Part shown: positions 25,801 through 34,336 of the stretch, piece after piece
How the letters are laid out: each line of letters starts with the position of its first letter
How positions within the stretch are numbered: the stretch's first letter is position 1
Assembly (NCBI GenBank): GCA_903933715.1
Contig: CAIZLD010000029.1
Location: 80,696 to 121,925, forward strand
Direction: 5' to 3'
Source of the DNA: an uncultured Spartobacteria bacterium
GTDB taxonomy: Bacteria; Verrucomicrobiota; Verrucomicrobiia; Chthoniobacterales; Chthoniobacteraceae
DNA length: 41,230 nucleotides
The notes under the pieces: model-generated
Seen by the model: only the letters and a program-made list of their open reading frames with translations
The model's database searches: none
What the model was told of the DNA's origin: nothing
Position numbers and translations under genes: made by a program

Positions 25801-28800
25801 TGAAAGAGTTGGGCGTCGCCCGGATGAATGTGCAAACGCCGCATCTCCAATTGCGCATGGGTCCAGGCGGTATCAAAAACGCGGGCGGCAGCGCGGAACT
25901 CCGAATAACGCTGTACCAGGGCCAGCAGCGCCTCCCGGGATTCGGCCGCCAGCGTGATAAGTGAGAATTGCACCCGCTCGTTGCGGGCGATGGTGACTCG
26001 GCGGCGAAGGCTCAAAATGGGGTCGAGCACATAACCGGTCGTTTGGGAGAGATCCCGTTCGAGAGCCTGCGGATTCCCGGTCGTGCGCCCCCGGCCCAGA
26101 AATAACGCGCGGTCAGTTTCAAACTGCGGCGCCTCGGAAAAACGCGACTGCCCCACCATCAAATGCGCGATCCAGACCGGCTGATCTTCCGTGGAGCGAG
26201 GCCGCCGCCGTGCAATCAAAGCCTCATACTCCGGCACCCATTGCGTCTCGATGAACAGCTTGCTAAAGACCGGATGCCCCCGGTCGGCGTTGTGCGGGGC
26301 GAGCGCGAGCTCGGCGTAACTCGTCACCTCGATCCGGCATGATTGCCGTGAGTGATTGACCAGCGTCACGCGCCGGATCTCTGCGTCGTCCTCGGCGGAA
26401 ACCGCAATGTCCAGGAACGTATCGCACGGACCGCTCCGCCGCCGGAATTCGGCTTTTTCGGGCGTGAAAGTCCAGGCATAATGCTGCTCCTCGGAGTGAA
26501 TCGGCTGATGGGTGGCGCTCCAGACAAATCCGGTTCCGAGATCCTTGAAATAGCAAGCCGCCCCGGCAAGATCCCTGGTCGTATCGGCGCGCCAGCGGGT
26601 CAGATCGAGCCCGCGCCAGCGGGAGCAACCCCCGCCCGCATGGGTGACCATCACCGAATAATTTCCATTGGATAGCAGTTGAACCTTGGGCGTCAAAGTA
26701 TCCGGTTTGTGGGAGTGTTCAGCCGCGATTCCGGTGATCGGAACGGCATGAGGGCGAGGCCGTTCCTCACGCACTTCACCCACGCTAGGGGAGACGCTTT
26801 GCGGAACGTGCTCGTGAAGCAGCGCTTCGGTGGCGCGAATACGGGGATCGGCGTGAAAACGCCGTTGCATCGAGCCGTCGTGCAACACGTTTCCAAAAGC
26901 CAGGAACGACATTCCCTGGTGGTGCACCATGAAGCAATGGACAACGATGCCCGGTTCGCTGCGGGGCGTGCGTTGGCGGGAATAATCGATCGCCTCATAA
27001 AACCCGTAATGGCCCATGAGACCCCCGCTTTCCAATGCGCTCAGGCGGCGAAGATTGCCCATCGCCTCCGCCGGAGCGACCAGTAAAGCGAGCGCCGAAG
27101 CATACGGCGCAATGACGAGATCGCGATCCAGACCCCGCTTTAATCCCAAGGCCGGAACTCCGAAAGCCCGGTATTGGTAAATGTGGTGGCGATCAAGCGC
27201 ACTGAACGCCGATTCGGAAATCCCCCACGGCACCCCGCGCTTTTTGCCATAAGCCGCCTGGCATATCACCGCATCGCGGCACGCGCCGCCCAGTAATGAG
27301 TTATCGCAAATCCGCGTCAGCAATATCGGCATCAAATATTCAAACATCGTCCCGGTCCACGAGAGCAGCGGCCGCCGCCCGTTTGCTGCTCCGAAGGGGC
27401 GCCCGAGCGCCCACCAGTGTTCGACCGGCACATCTCCCCGCGCAATCGAGACGAGACTGGCCAGGCGCGATTCGCTGGCGAGCAAATCGTAAAACGAGTT
27501 GTCCAAACAACGCTCGCCCACACGATACCCAATGGCAAATAGGCGGCGCTGAGCATCATACAAAAAGCGCATGTCCATCCCGTCGGCAAGCGAGCGCAGG
27601 CGGTCTAAAATCTGTTGCGCCAGCGCCATCTGCTCCGCGGCATGTTGCCGGGCGCGTGCGAACGACTGCGCCAACTCGTCGAGCCACGCACCGACCGGCG
27701 CGGGCAGGTTCAACTCCGTCACACGAGCCTGATACGAAAGCAGGAGCGACAGGCGCGGGATATCGCCCGCCGTGAGACTGGCCAGCGAGAACGGCGCTCC
27801 CAAAGCCTTGCGCCTCCAGGCATGGGCGTCCCCATGAATCGACAAAACCTGGGCCGGTGGCTTCGCCAGCATTTCCAGCGGCAGCAAATAATCATCGATG
27901 ACCTTGTTCCAAAGGCGAACCTCTTTCTGGATTTTCTGCGCCCAATAATGGCGTGGGTCATCGGAGTCCACCGCCTCCGCCAATTCCTTGGCCGGAGAAG
28001 CCGCCGAGCGAATCCGGTAAATGATGTCCTCGGTATCCATCGGCTCCACGGAAACCAGTGTCTCCAGCGCGCTCAACGCCGATCTGACCGCCGCCGGACC
28101 GGACTCCGATTGTTGACGCACGATCGCGACCGCATCGGCGATTCCCCGCAAAGCGGAAGGCCCAAGGATCGGCTCCGAGAGCAACTCACGATAGCCTGAT
28201 TCCAGCGTCCACAGGCAGGCCAGCAAATTGCCGCTATCCACCGTCGAGACATAGCGGGGTCTTAGCGAAGAGAGGTCGCTGATATCGTACCAGTTGAGCA
28301 AGTGCCCTTCGAAACGCTCCAGTTTTTCAAGCGTCTCCAAGGTGGCCAAATGGCGGCGCAGCAACTCGTCAACACAAAGATAACCGAAATCGCGGGCTGT
28401 CAACCCGGCCAACAACCACAGGCCGATATTCGTTGGCGAGGTTCGCATAAAGACCTCTTTTTTATGGGTCTCCTGGTAGTTGTCCGGCGGAAGCCAATGC
28501 GTCTGCGGCCCCACGAAATCATCAAAGTAGCGCCACGTCAGCCGCGCCGTATGGCGCAGGAAACGGCGGTCTTCCGGCGTAAGAAGCCGCTCGTGTACGC
28601 TCGGCACGGGGAGGTCAATCAGCGGGACAAATAGTGGAGAGAACACCCAAAGCACGGCAAAAGGAGCGATCGCTCCAACGGCTCCCGCCGGCAAATAAAC
28701 CAGCGCCATTCCCAGCAGAAACAAGCTGAATACAGGAATCCACATCATTCCCAAAAGGAATTTGCGCTGGCGGCCATTGCGGCGGCGCTGGGCGTCGTGG

Positions 28801-31800
28801 GCGGTCTCCCATTCCAACAGCAACCGCCCGGACACCCGGCGACGATAGATCACCCGCAGCATGGCATCCAAAGCCAGCAAAGCCTGGTCGGGCAGAAATG
28901 CCGTCCAGACAAGAGAACGCAACACGCTGCTGAAAGCATCATAACCCGGCAATGCGCTCCGGGTCAGAAGCACCGCCAGTTGGGTCAATGCAGGCCAAAA
29001 CAGAACCACAGCGGCCACGAGGCTCCACAACCCGGGCGTGGGCGTAAACATCCAGCCTGCGACAAGCATGCCAACGGTCGCTGCCGGAACCAGGCTGCGG
29101 CGCAGGTTATCAAAGATTTTCCACCGGCTCATGGCGGAAAGCGGGTTGGGAGCCCGTCCGCCATCTTCGGTCGGAACCCGGCTTTTGAGCCAATCCATAA
29201 TCTGCCAGTCGCCGCGAATCCACCGATGTTGACGCCCGCCCCACGTGATGTAACTGCTCGGAAAAACATCCAGCAATTCGATATCGCTCGCCAGACCGAC
29301 GCGCCCGTGAACTCCCTCAATCAAATCATGACTTAAAAGGTGGGATTTCGGAAAACGCCGCGAGAGCAGCCGGTGGAAAGCCTGCAAATCGTAGATCCCT
29401 TTTCCGTGATAACACCCCTCGCCCGTCAAATCCTGGTACACGTCGGAAACCGCATGCGAATACGGGTCCAGCCCGCACGGATCGGCGAAAATGCGGGAAA
29501 ACCAGGTGGCAATCGCGCTCGGCAGCGTGGTGCTGACCCGCGGTTGGATAATGGTGTAGCCGCGTAGAATGCACCGGCCATCAGGCGAGAAACGAGGCTC
29601 GTTGAGCGGATGCGAAAGCGTTTCAATGAGCCGCCGGGCGCTATCCCGCAGGAGTTGCGTATCGGCATCCAGCGTGATGACATATCGGATGCCGTTAAGA
29701 AGATCGCGATTTCCAATGAACAGCAGGTCCGCGATTTCGGGGGCGCTCTCCCCCATCAAATAACGGTTGAGCTGCTCCAGTTTGCCACGCTTGCGTTCCC
29801 AGCCCATCCAGCATTTCTCGCTCTCGTTCCAGACGCGCTGCCGATGAAACAAAAAAAAGCGGCCGAAGCCGTGCTTTCGATTGAGCGCCTCGATTCCTTG
29901 CGTTGCGATCTCCAGGAACTCCGCATCCTCCGGCATGTGCTGGCGCGGGGCATCTGCAAAATCGCTCAATAACGCGAAGCGGATTTGCGGGTCGGAGTTG
30001 CCCAGGAACCGAATCTCCAGGCGCTCGACTTCATGGCGGATCGCGTCGGGCGTGGTCAACAGCATCGGCACCACCACGAGCGTGCGGCACTCCTTGGGAA
30101 TCCCATCTTTTTCAAAAGACATCTTCGGGAGCGTCCGCGGAGGCAGGCAACGCGTGACCCCATAGTTGACGATTTGCACCGCCAGTTCGCTGAGTGGCAA
30201 CCCAAGCAACAAGCCAAGCAAAATCAACCATCCCGGATTGGCGCCGCCTTCGGCAGCCATCGCGAGCACGCCTGCAGTCAAGCCAAGCGTCACCAGGCAA
30301 ATGGCCCCTATGTAAACCGGGGGCGCATGATTCCTCAGGCCGCGCCGAAAGCGTTCCAATCGCGGAACGCGACAGCCGAGTTGTTTTTCAAGGCCAAGCC
30401 GCCCTTCATCGACCAGATAATATCCCACATGCCCGCCGACATCATCCCGTTTCCCCAGCGCCAACTCCATGATTTTCCGGATCACCTCCAGTTCCTCGCT
30501 CCCGCTCTCTTTGGCAAGCTCCTCGACCGCGCCCCGGTATTCATTACGGGTTTCAAAGTCCATGTAGGGATAAATTTCAGCGGGATCCTGGCTCAACTCC
30601 GAGTGGGCGCGACTGACCGATTCCACCAAACCACGCCACTCGATTTGAAGAAGACGCCGGCAACTGGTGATCGCATTGGCAAGGGACGTCTGCTCAATCG
30701 CTTTGCGGTGTTCCTCTTCCTGAATAAGCTCTTGGAGCGGCGCCCCGAGCGTGCGCTCCAGCCAGTCGGAAACCATCGGTAATGCCGCTTCCTCGTTGTA
30801 CAGATGGGCGACCAGTTCGCTGGCAAAATGGAGCGTCGGCTCCGGCTGATCCCGGACCAGTTCGGCCATCATCTGCGCCAACTCCGCCGGAGCGCTGCGC
30901 AACACGGTGATCAACCGGTTGGCCCAGAAATCCGCCGTCTCGCTTTGCCGCTGCGAACGTTCCACTTGAAGAGCAAGCATCCTCAAGCACTCAATCAGCC
31001 GCAAACGGAGCATCGCGGGGAGAGCCCACAATTCGCCAATATTAAGCGGCGTCACGGTCTGGAAACCGTCGAGGAAATCGCGGATCGTGACGGCATCCAG
31101 GACCGCATCCGCCCCGGCCACCATTTCCGCCGCGACCTGATAAATCCTGGGTTCTCCCGTATAAGGCCCGGCGGCAATCGCGGGCAATTCGTTGCAATAG
31201 CGTTGCGGGAGATTGCGGCGGATGTTCTCGAATTGCGCTCGGACCAGGTAATCGTTATCAAGGAGCCATTCCGCGGAAATCCCCGCGGATTGGCGAGCTT
31301 CAGTCAGGATGGAAAGATTTCGATCGGTCCATTGCAAAATCGCCCGGCTCTCGCCCAACCTTTCCAACAAGTAAGCACAATTGTTGGCGATCCCCTTTTC
31401 TGTACGCAGAGATTGGGCCAGTTGCATCCCCGCCCGAACCATGCGTTCGCTATGGGGCGGTTCATGTCGGAGCAGCCGCGATTCCGGTTCAGAATCAAAA
31501 GCGCGACCGCGCAAAAAAACATAAGCTGCCGGAGACTCGCTCTGGTTTTCCCGCAATAGCCCCAGCACGCGCTCGCTATGTCGGGGGGGCGTTTCGATGA
31601 GGAGCACGGTCTCATTGCGCAGCACCCATTTGCCGAACCGGGCAATGACGTCATCACTCACCCGGTAATCGAGCCGATTCAAAATGAATGCGCTCAAACC
31701 GGCGGTCAAGAAAGTCAGAAAAGCCAGCCACCCCGCAGATAAAATTCCAAAAACAATCCCCAGCAACAGCCCTACGATCCCAATAAGCAGCCCGCCCCAA

Positions 31801-31976
31801 AATGCGGAAACCCCGTGAGCGTGAATCGTGATTGCGCCCTCATCCGAACAACTGAGCCCCACCGAGCGCCGGAATCCTTTGCCCCGAAGCTCCCGTAAAA
31901 CCGCCAACGCGGTCTCCGGAGTTTGAAAAAATCCCGCCACCAGTGCGCGGTCTGCCGTTCTCCGTAGGAACTTCAT
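22863..31976 (-). CDS. Cyclic beta-1,2-glucan synthase-like giant membrane enzyme (NdvB/Cgs type)
   Basis: 3037 residues, even longer than Brucella Cgs. The core follows the GT84-glycoamylase-GH94 plan. A glycosyltransferase has VITLDADTQLL near residue 768 and GGRQHRWIRGDWQI near 919, framed by membrane helices (~555-610, ~955-1000, ~1070-1125). A glycoamylase-like domain runs from SPTNIGLWLLAGLTARDFG (~1183) to YHQGMSFLAFGNVL (~1690). GH94 phosphorylase-like domains follow, with MGSGDWNDGMNRVG near 2721 (Asp general acid) and TWYTGASGWIYRVW near 2950. It should polymerise UDP-glucose into beta-1,2-glucan, set length and cyclise. Extra at the N terminus: an YflT/GSP17M-like segment (GFFQTPETALAVLRELRGKG) plus two membrane helices at ~57-98. 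The reading frame is intact throughout. Confidence 0.93.
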   Translation of the reverse strand: MKFLRRTADRALVAGFFQTPETALAVLRELRGKGFRRSVGLSCSDEGAITIHAHGVSAFWGGLLIGIVGLLLGIVFGILSAGWLAFLTFLTAGLSAFILNRLDYRVSDDVIARFGKWVLRNETVLLIETPPRHSERVLGLLRENQSESPAAYVFLRGRAFDSEPESRLLRHEPPHSERMVRAGMQLAQSLRTEKGIANNCAYLLERLGESRAILQWTDRNLSILTEARQSAGISAEWLLDNDYLVRAQFENIRRNLPQRYCNELPAIAAGPYTGEPRIYQVAAEMVAGADAVLDAVTIRDFLDGFQTVTPLNIGELWALPAMLRLRLIECLRMLALQVERSQRQSETADFWANRLITVLRSAPAELAQMMAELVRDQPEPTLHFASELVAHLYNEEAALPMVSDWLERTLGAPLQELIQEEEHRKAIEQTSLANAITSCRRLLQIEWRGLVESVSRAHSELSQDPAEIYPYMDFETRNEYRGAVEELAKESGSEELEVIRKIMELALGKRDDVGGHVGYYLVDEGRLGLEKQLGCRVPRLERFRRGLRNHAPPVYIGAICLVTLGLTAGVLAMAAEGGANPGWLILLGLLLGLPLSELAVQIVNYGVTRCLPPRTLPKMSFEKDGIPKECRTLVVVPMLLTTPDAIRHEVERLEIRFLGNSDPQIRFALLSDFADAPRQHMPEDAEFLEIATQGIEALNRKHGFGRFFLFHRQRVWNESEKCWMGWERKRGKLEQLNRYLMGESAPEIADLLFIGNRDLLNGIRYVITLDADTQLLRDSARRLIETLSHPLNEPRFSPDGRCILRGYTIIQPRVSTTLPSAIATWFSRIFADPCGLDPYSHAVSDVYQDLTGEGCYHGKGIYDLQAFHRLLSRRFPKSHLLSHDLIEGVHGRVGLASDIELLDVFPSSYITWGGRQHRWIRGDWQIMDWLKSRVPTEDGGRAPNPLSAMSRWKIFDNLRRSLVPAATVGMLVAGWMFTPTPGLWSLVAAVVLFWPALTQLAVLLTRSALPGYDAFSSVLRSLVWTAFLPDQALLALDAMLRVIYRRRVSGRLLLEWETAHDAQRRRNGRQRKFLLGMMWIPVFSLFLLGMALVYLPAGAVGAIAPFAVLWVFSPLFVPLIDLPVPSVHERLLTPEDRRFLRHTARLTWRYFDDFVGPQTHWLPPDNYQETHKKEVFMRTSPTNIGLWLLAGLTARDFGYLCVDELLRRHLATLETLEKLERFEGHLLNWYDISDLSSLRPRYVSTVDSGNLLACLWTLESGYRELLSEPILGPSALRGIADAVAIVRQQSESGPAAVRSALSALETLVSVEPMDTEDIIYRIRSAASPAKELAEAVDSDDPRHYWAQKIQKEVRLWNKVIDDYLLPLEMLAKPPAQVLSIHGDAHAWRRKALGAPFSLASLTAGDIPRLSLLLSYQARVTELNLPAPVGAWLDELAQSFARARQHAAEQMALAQQILDRLRSLADGMDMRFLYDAQRRLFAIGYRVGERCLDNSFYDLLASESRLASLVSIARGDVPVEHWWALGRPFGAANGRRPLLSWTGTMFEYLMPILLTRICDNSLLGGACRDAVICQAAYGKKRGVPWGISESAFSALDRHHIYQYRAFGVPALGLKRGLDRDLVIAPYASALALLVAPAEAMGNLRRLSALESGGLMGHYGFYEAIDYSRQRTPRSEPGIVVHCFMVHHQGMSFLAFGNVLHDGSMQRRFHADPRIRATEALLHEHVPQSVSPSVGEVREERPRPHAVPITGIAAEHSHKPDTLTPKVQLLSNGNYSVMVTHAGGGCSRWRGLDLTRWRADTTRDLAGAACYFKDLGTGFVWSATHQPIHSEEQHYAWTFTPEKAEFRRRSGPCDTFLDIAVSAEDDAEIRRVTLVNHSRQSCRIEVTSYAELALAPHNADRGHPVFSKLFIETQWVPEYEALIARRRPRSTEDQPVWIAHLMVGQSRFSEAPQFETDRALFLGRGRTTGNPQALERDLSQTTGYVLDPILSLRRRVTIARNERVQFSLITLAAESREALLALVQRYSEFRAAARVFDTAWTHAQLEMRRLHIHPGDAQLFQQLAAHVLYPQTQLRPPYARLGRGVDGQRALWGQGISGDLPIVAVTIGDRGDVELVRQALTAHTFWHLRGLRVDLLIFSEEAEGYEEPLADYLRRIVEAYAQITGLDVPGGIYLRSARKMPPEELTAILASARAVLVAARGSLRQQLALAVPVNPIPPTLIPVHGMEEEPSTPLPFMELQYFNGLGGFTQDGREYAIYLGSQMQTPLPWVNIMANPGFGTMISESGSGFSWVGNSQSGRLTPWSNDPVADPADSVIYLRDEEIGVFWSPTPLPIRELDPYRCRHGQGYSIFEHNSHAIEQELTVFVPMNAKGGYPVRIQRLRLRNVSSRRRLLSVTSYATLVLGGDREETQLHIATKWDLKTASLFARNVFHTDFRDGTTFLTSSPAPTSFTGDRSAFIGRNRSLSSPLAMEGIRLSGVARAGLDPCAAVQTTVELPPGQETEVTFILGQTVGRAQAQALIERFRDPANVDQALQETRRWWDDLLETVQIQTPENSANWLFNRWLLYQTLSCRIWGRSAFYQSGGAFGFRDQLQDVMSLAVAAPQITREQIVRSASRQFVEGDVQHWWHPPSGGGVRTRMTDDLLWLPFATAHYLRITGDASILNETIPFIEGKLLEEGEVESFSVPQVSSESGTLLEHCRRAIARAITMGDHGLPLMGSGDWNDGMNRVGVHGKGESVWLAWFLICVLHDFSDLLETQGETAEARGCRVLAQKVTKSIEDEAWDGAWYRRAYDDNGVPLGSSENEEARIDSLPQSWAAIAGVANSERVAQALQAVNEQLVCEEEKMVLLFTPPFEYSQRDVGYIQAYPPGVRENGGQYTHAAVWVALAFARRGDGDRAVQLLQMLSPAEHARDAGWVQRYKTEPYAVAADIYTLEGRKGRGGWTWYTGASGWIYRVWLEAVFGFRLMNGKQLSFDPALPKSWPEVRLRYRYRATEYEIVIENPRQTGHGVTRLELDGTPVPVISLTDDRQPHTVRVIL

Positions 31977-32003
31977 AGGGTTCTGCCGTTGGAAAATACG
32001 CGA

Positions 32004-32069
32004 TCATTCCACACGTCGTTCCACCTCGGTTTTTTGCAGATAAAAGTTCTCTGGCACGCGCTCGCTCAT
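32004..32069 (-). CDS. Possible 21-residue leader ORF ahead of the glucan synthase
   Basis: ATG at 32069 is preceded by AAGGAGATTGTCT, one of the best Shine-Dalgarno matches in the window. The frame (MSERVPENFYLQKTEVERR..) ends at TGA 32006-32004, 27 bases before the ATG of the giant synthase, which itself lacks a clear ribosome site. A translated leader could couple translation into the 9-kb gene or attenuate it. It is charged and has no signal or membrane segment. Coding status is not proven. Confidence 0.45.
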   Translation of the reverse strand: MSERVPENFYLQKTEVERRVE

Positions 32070-32177
32070 AGACAATCTCCTTCGTGAGAAAGGAATCGCA
32101 AATGAATCGGCAATCGGAGGGGGAAGAAACGCCCCTCTATCCGGTAGAAAATGCCCCAAGCTGCCCGCCCCTTGCGC

Positions 32178-32828
32178 CTAAACCGATTTGGAAACCAGCA
32201 TGAACCGGTAACGTTCGTCATAGCGCCCGCGATTGAATGCGCGGCAGCATTTCAGGCAAGCGACGGCCCGGCGAAATGGCCGGACGCGCCGGACTTCCGC
32301 CTGGCAATGGCGGCACCGGTAAAGCATTTTGCGCGGGAGACGACGCCGGGGCAGCGGTAAATCGTGGCACCGCTTTTCGCCATTCAATCCCAGATCGGCG
32401 CATGCCTGCCGCCACTCCGCCCCATGCGGTTGAACCCGGTGACGCCCCGCGCGATAGCGGGCCAGCAAATGGGCAAGTTCGTGACGCAACGTGCGATCGA
32501 CCTCCTCCATTCCGAATGCAACCAGGCGCGGGTTGAGCGAGATTTTCCAAAGCCGAAAATGGGCAAGACCTGCCGTGGTCCGCAACCGACGGTTCCAATT
32601 AACGGTGACCTGCCGTGCAAGCGCCGGGCAACCGGCTTCTTCCAAAAGCCGACGAGCCTGTTTTTGCAACGCTTCCTCGGTAAAATCACCCTTGGGGAAG
32701 GGGGACAGAGTGGCTACGGCTTTGGCTTCGGCGGGACTGACCCGGCGGGGATCGGCGGCCTCGCGGCAAAAAAGCGGGTGGACCATCCCCTCCATCACGC
32801 TGCGAACTAAATGCACCAGTCGCACCAT
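32178..32828 (-). CDS. SprT-like zinc metallopeptidase-fold protein
   Basis: 216 residues. Central metal site RTLRHELAHLLARYRAG...RVQPHGAEWRQAC gives the HExxH-type motif (HELAH) plus the third His of SprT-like proteins. A C-terminal zinc ribbon has YRCRHCQAE and CLKCCRAFN. It also has the SprT fold cue VNWNRRLRTTAGLAHF...ISLNPRLV. The family includes SprT and Spartan-type proteases acting on DNA-protein crosslinks, but many bacterial members are uncharacterised. The start (ATG 32828) overlaps the end of cysE by 22 bases; a later ATG at 32792 is possible. Confidence 0.85.
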   Translation of the reverse strand: MVRLVHLVRSVMEGMVHPLFCREAADPRRVSPAEAKAVATLSPFPKGDFTEEALQKQARRLLEEAGCPALARQVTVNWNRRLRTTAGLAHFRLWKISLNPRLVAFGMEEVDRTLRHELAHLLARYRAGRHRVQPHGAEWRQACADLGLNGEKRCHDLPLPRRRLPRKMLYRCRHCQAEVRRVRPFRRAVACLKCCRAFNRGRYDERYRFMLVSKSV

Positions 32829-33781
32829 TTGTCTATTCCTCCTTCAGGAATACCAATGTTGCCGTCCATAACCTCTGTTTTTCCGGGAATCGGGTGGGTT
32901 CCGCGGACCTTTTTGGGCACGATTTTGAGTTGCGTCTCCTCGTAATACGCCAGGGAGTTGGCCGGGACGCTGTGTTGCAGAAAGACGTTGCCTCCAATCG
33001 TTGAGTTCTCACCAATGACCGTTTCGCCTCCGAGCACCGTGCTGTTCGGGTAAATCGTGACATTATTTTCGACATTGGGGTGGCGCTTGCCGCCTTTAAG
33101 GATGCGGCCCTCGTCGTCCTTCTGAAAACTTTTCGCCCCGAGCGTCACTCCATGGTAGAGCTTCACGTGCGAACCGATGACACACGTCTCGCCAATGACC
33201 ACCCCGGTACCGTGGTCGATAAAGAAATGGGAGCCGATTTGCGCCCCTGGATGAATATCGATCCCGGTGCGGCTGTGGGCCCATTCGGTCATCATGCGCG
33301 GGATGAGCGGCACTTTTTTCCGATAAAGCAGGTGGGCGCACCGCTGGATCGAGATCGCTTCCAGGCACGGATAAGCGAGGATGATCTCGTCAAAGCTGAC
33401 AGAGGCCGGGTCGCCCTCAAAGGCGGCTTCCACATCCGTCCAAAGCAGTTCCCGGATGCCCGATGAGTTGCCCAGCAACTCCAGAACGATCGCTTCCGCT
33501 TCTCCTTCAGGGCAATCGGGCCGCACGAGGCGCAAGCTTTTTGAGACCTCGGCTTGCAAGCGTTGAAAGATGGAATCGACCCGGGCCCGGGTATTCTGCT
33601 CCAGAATGTCTGAAGTGACGACGACCTCGTCGTAAAATCCCGGGAAAAGCAGTTGAAGCAAATCCAGGCACAAGACCGCGACCGCCCGTTTCGAGGGGAG
33701 ATTGGCCCCGTCGATATGGTTGATCCCGCCCACCGTGCGGTAGGAGTCGAGAAGTTCACTGACGATTTGCGTAGAGTCCAT
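32807..33781 (-). CDS. cysE: Serine O-acetyltransferase
   Basis: 324 residues from ATG 33781 (MDSTQIVSELLDSY); an upstream TTG at 33823 is less likely. It makes O-acetylserine from serine and acetyl-CoA, the first step of cysteine synthesis. The N-terminal helical domain is longer than in E. coli CysE, as in EpsC-type enzymes. The left-handed beta-helix carries GAQIGSHFFIDHGTGVVIGE, KLYHGVTLGAKSF and NNVTIYPNSTVLGGETVIGE, with the two catalytic His residues in IDHGTG and LYHGVTLG. The C terminus is IDKWCDWCI. It overlaps the SprT-like gene downstream. Confidence 0.93.
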   Translation of the reverse strand: MDSTQIVSELLDSYRTVGGINHIDGANLPSKRAVAVLCLDLLQLLFPGFYDEVVVTSDILEQNTRARVDSIFQRLQAEVSKSLRLVRPDCPEGEAEAIVLELLGNSSGIRELLWTDVEAAFEGDPASVSFDEIILAYPCLEAISIQRCAHLLYRKKVPLIPRMMTEWAHSRTGIDIHPGAQIGSHFFIDHGTGVVIGETCVIGSHVKLYHGVTLGAKSFQKDDEGRILKGGKRHPNVENNVTIYPNSTVLGGETVIGENSTIGGNVFLQHSVPANSLAYYEETQLKIVPKKVRGTHPIPGKTEVMDGNIGIPEGGIDKWCDWCI

Positions 33782-33849
33782 CGAAAAACACTTAACCACC
33801 CGTCGGGGCAGATTTCCAGACAACTCTTGCGCGATAAGAGGACGCCCTC

Positions 33850-34212
33850 CTATTTCCCCCTATAAGTGCAGCGGGCTCGGGGCGTTTCCTGGATGACGAT
33901 CTCGCAAAGTCCGGGGCAAACCGGGCTCAACCGGTTCCAAAGCCAGGCGGAAAGCATCTCCACGGTCGGGTTTTCCAACCCGGGAATCTCGTTGAGATAA
34001 TGGTGGTCCAGCTCGGCAATCACCGGGTTCATCGCTTCGCTGATCTGGGAATGGTCGTAAAGCCAGCCCATCTCGGGGTCGATCTCGCCCTCCACCGCAA
34101 TTTCCACCCGATAGCTGTGCCCGTGCATCCGGTGGCACGGATGATCGGGCGCTACTTTGGGCAACGTGTGGGCGGCTTCGAAGAAAAATTCTTTGGTGAG
34201 ACGGCAAACCAT
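33850..34212 (-). CDS. queD: 6-carboxy-5,6,7,8-tetrahydropterin synthase / 6-pyruvoyl-tetrahydropterin synthase family
   Basis: 120 residues from ATG 34212 (MVCRLTKEFFFEAAHTLP). Zinc-ligand His in FEAAHTLP and in CHRMHGHSYRVEI, with the catalytic Cys preceding HRMHGHS; DHSQISEAMNP, LDHHYLNEIPGLENPTVE and the C-terminal ETPRARCTY also fit QueD. It acts on dihydroneopterin triphosphate in the queuosine/preQ0 route. It is divergent from folE2, which makes that substrate from GTP, so the pair forms the entry to 7-deazaguanine synthesis. Confidence 0.93.
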   Translation of the reverse strand: MVCRLTKEFFFEAAHTLPKVAPDHPCHRMHGHSYRVEIAVEGEIDPEMGWLYDHSQISEAMNPVIAELDHHYLNEIPGLENPTVEMLSAWLWNRLSPVCPGLCEIVIQETPRARCTYRGK

Positions 34213-34295
34213 GATGTGTATCAACTTCGCGGTCCGACACCGTATGTGTCAAGATCGGGTTTAAGAGTTCCCCCGATCCATCCCCTTTCGCGGGT

Positions 34296-34324
34296 TTGCC
34301 TTTGGTCGGTTTTTGTGGTATTAA
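34296..34324 (+). promoter_or_regulatory. Probable sigma70 promoter of folE2
   Basis: TTGCCT at 34296-34301, exactly 17 bases, then TATTAA at 34319-34324, twelve bases before the folE2 ATG. The implied 5' leader is only about six bases, so the message would be almost leaderless; no Shine-Dalgarno is visible before this ATG. Confidence 0.5.
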
Positions 34325-34336
34325 CCTTGGGCTTCC

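Noticed and set aside
34247-34252. TTGACA on the minus strand upstream of queD
   Set aside because: A perfect -35 hexamer but no acceptable -10 box at 16-18 bases; the nearest TTGATA is 22 bases away.
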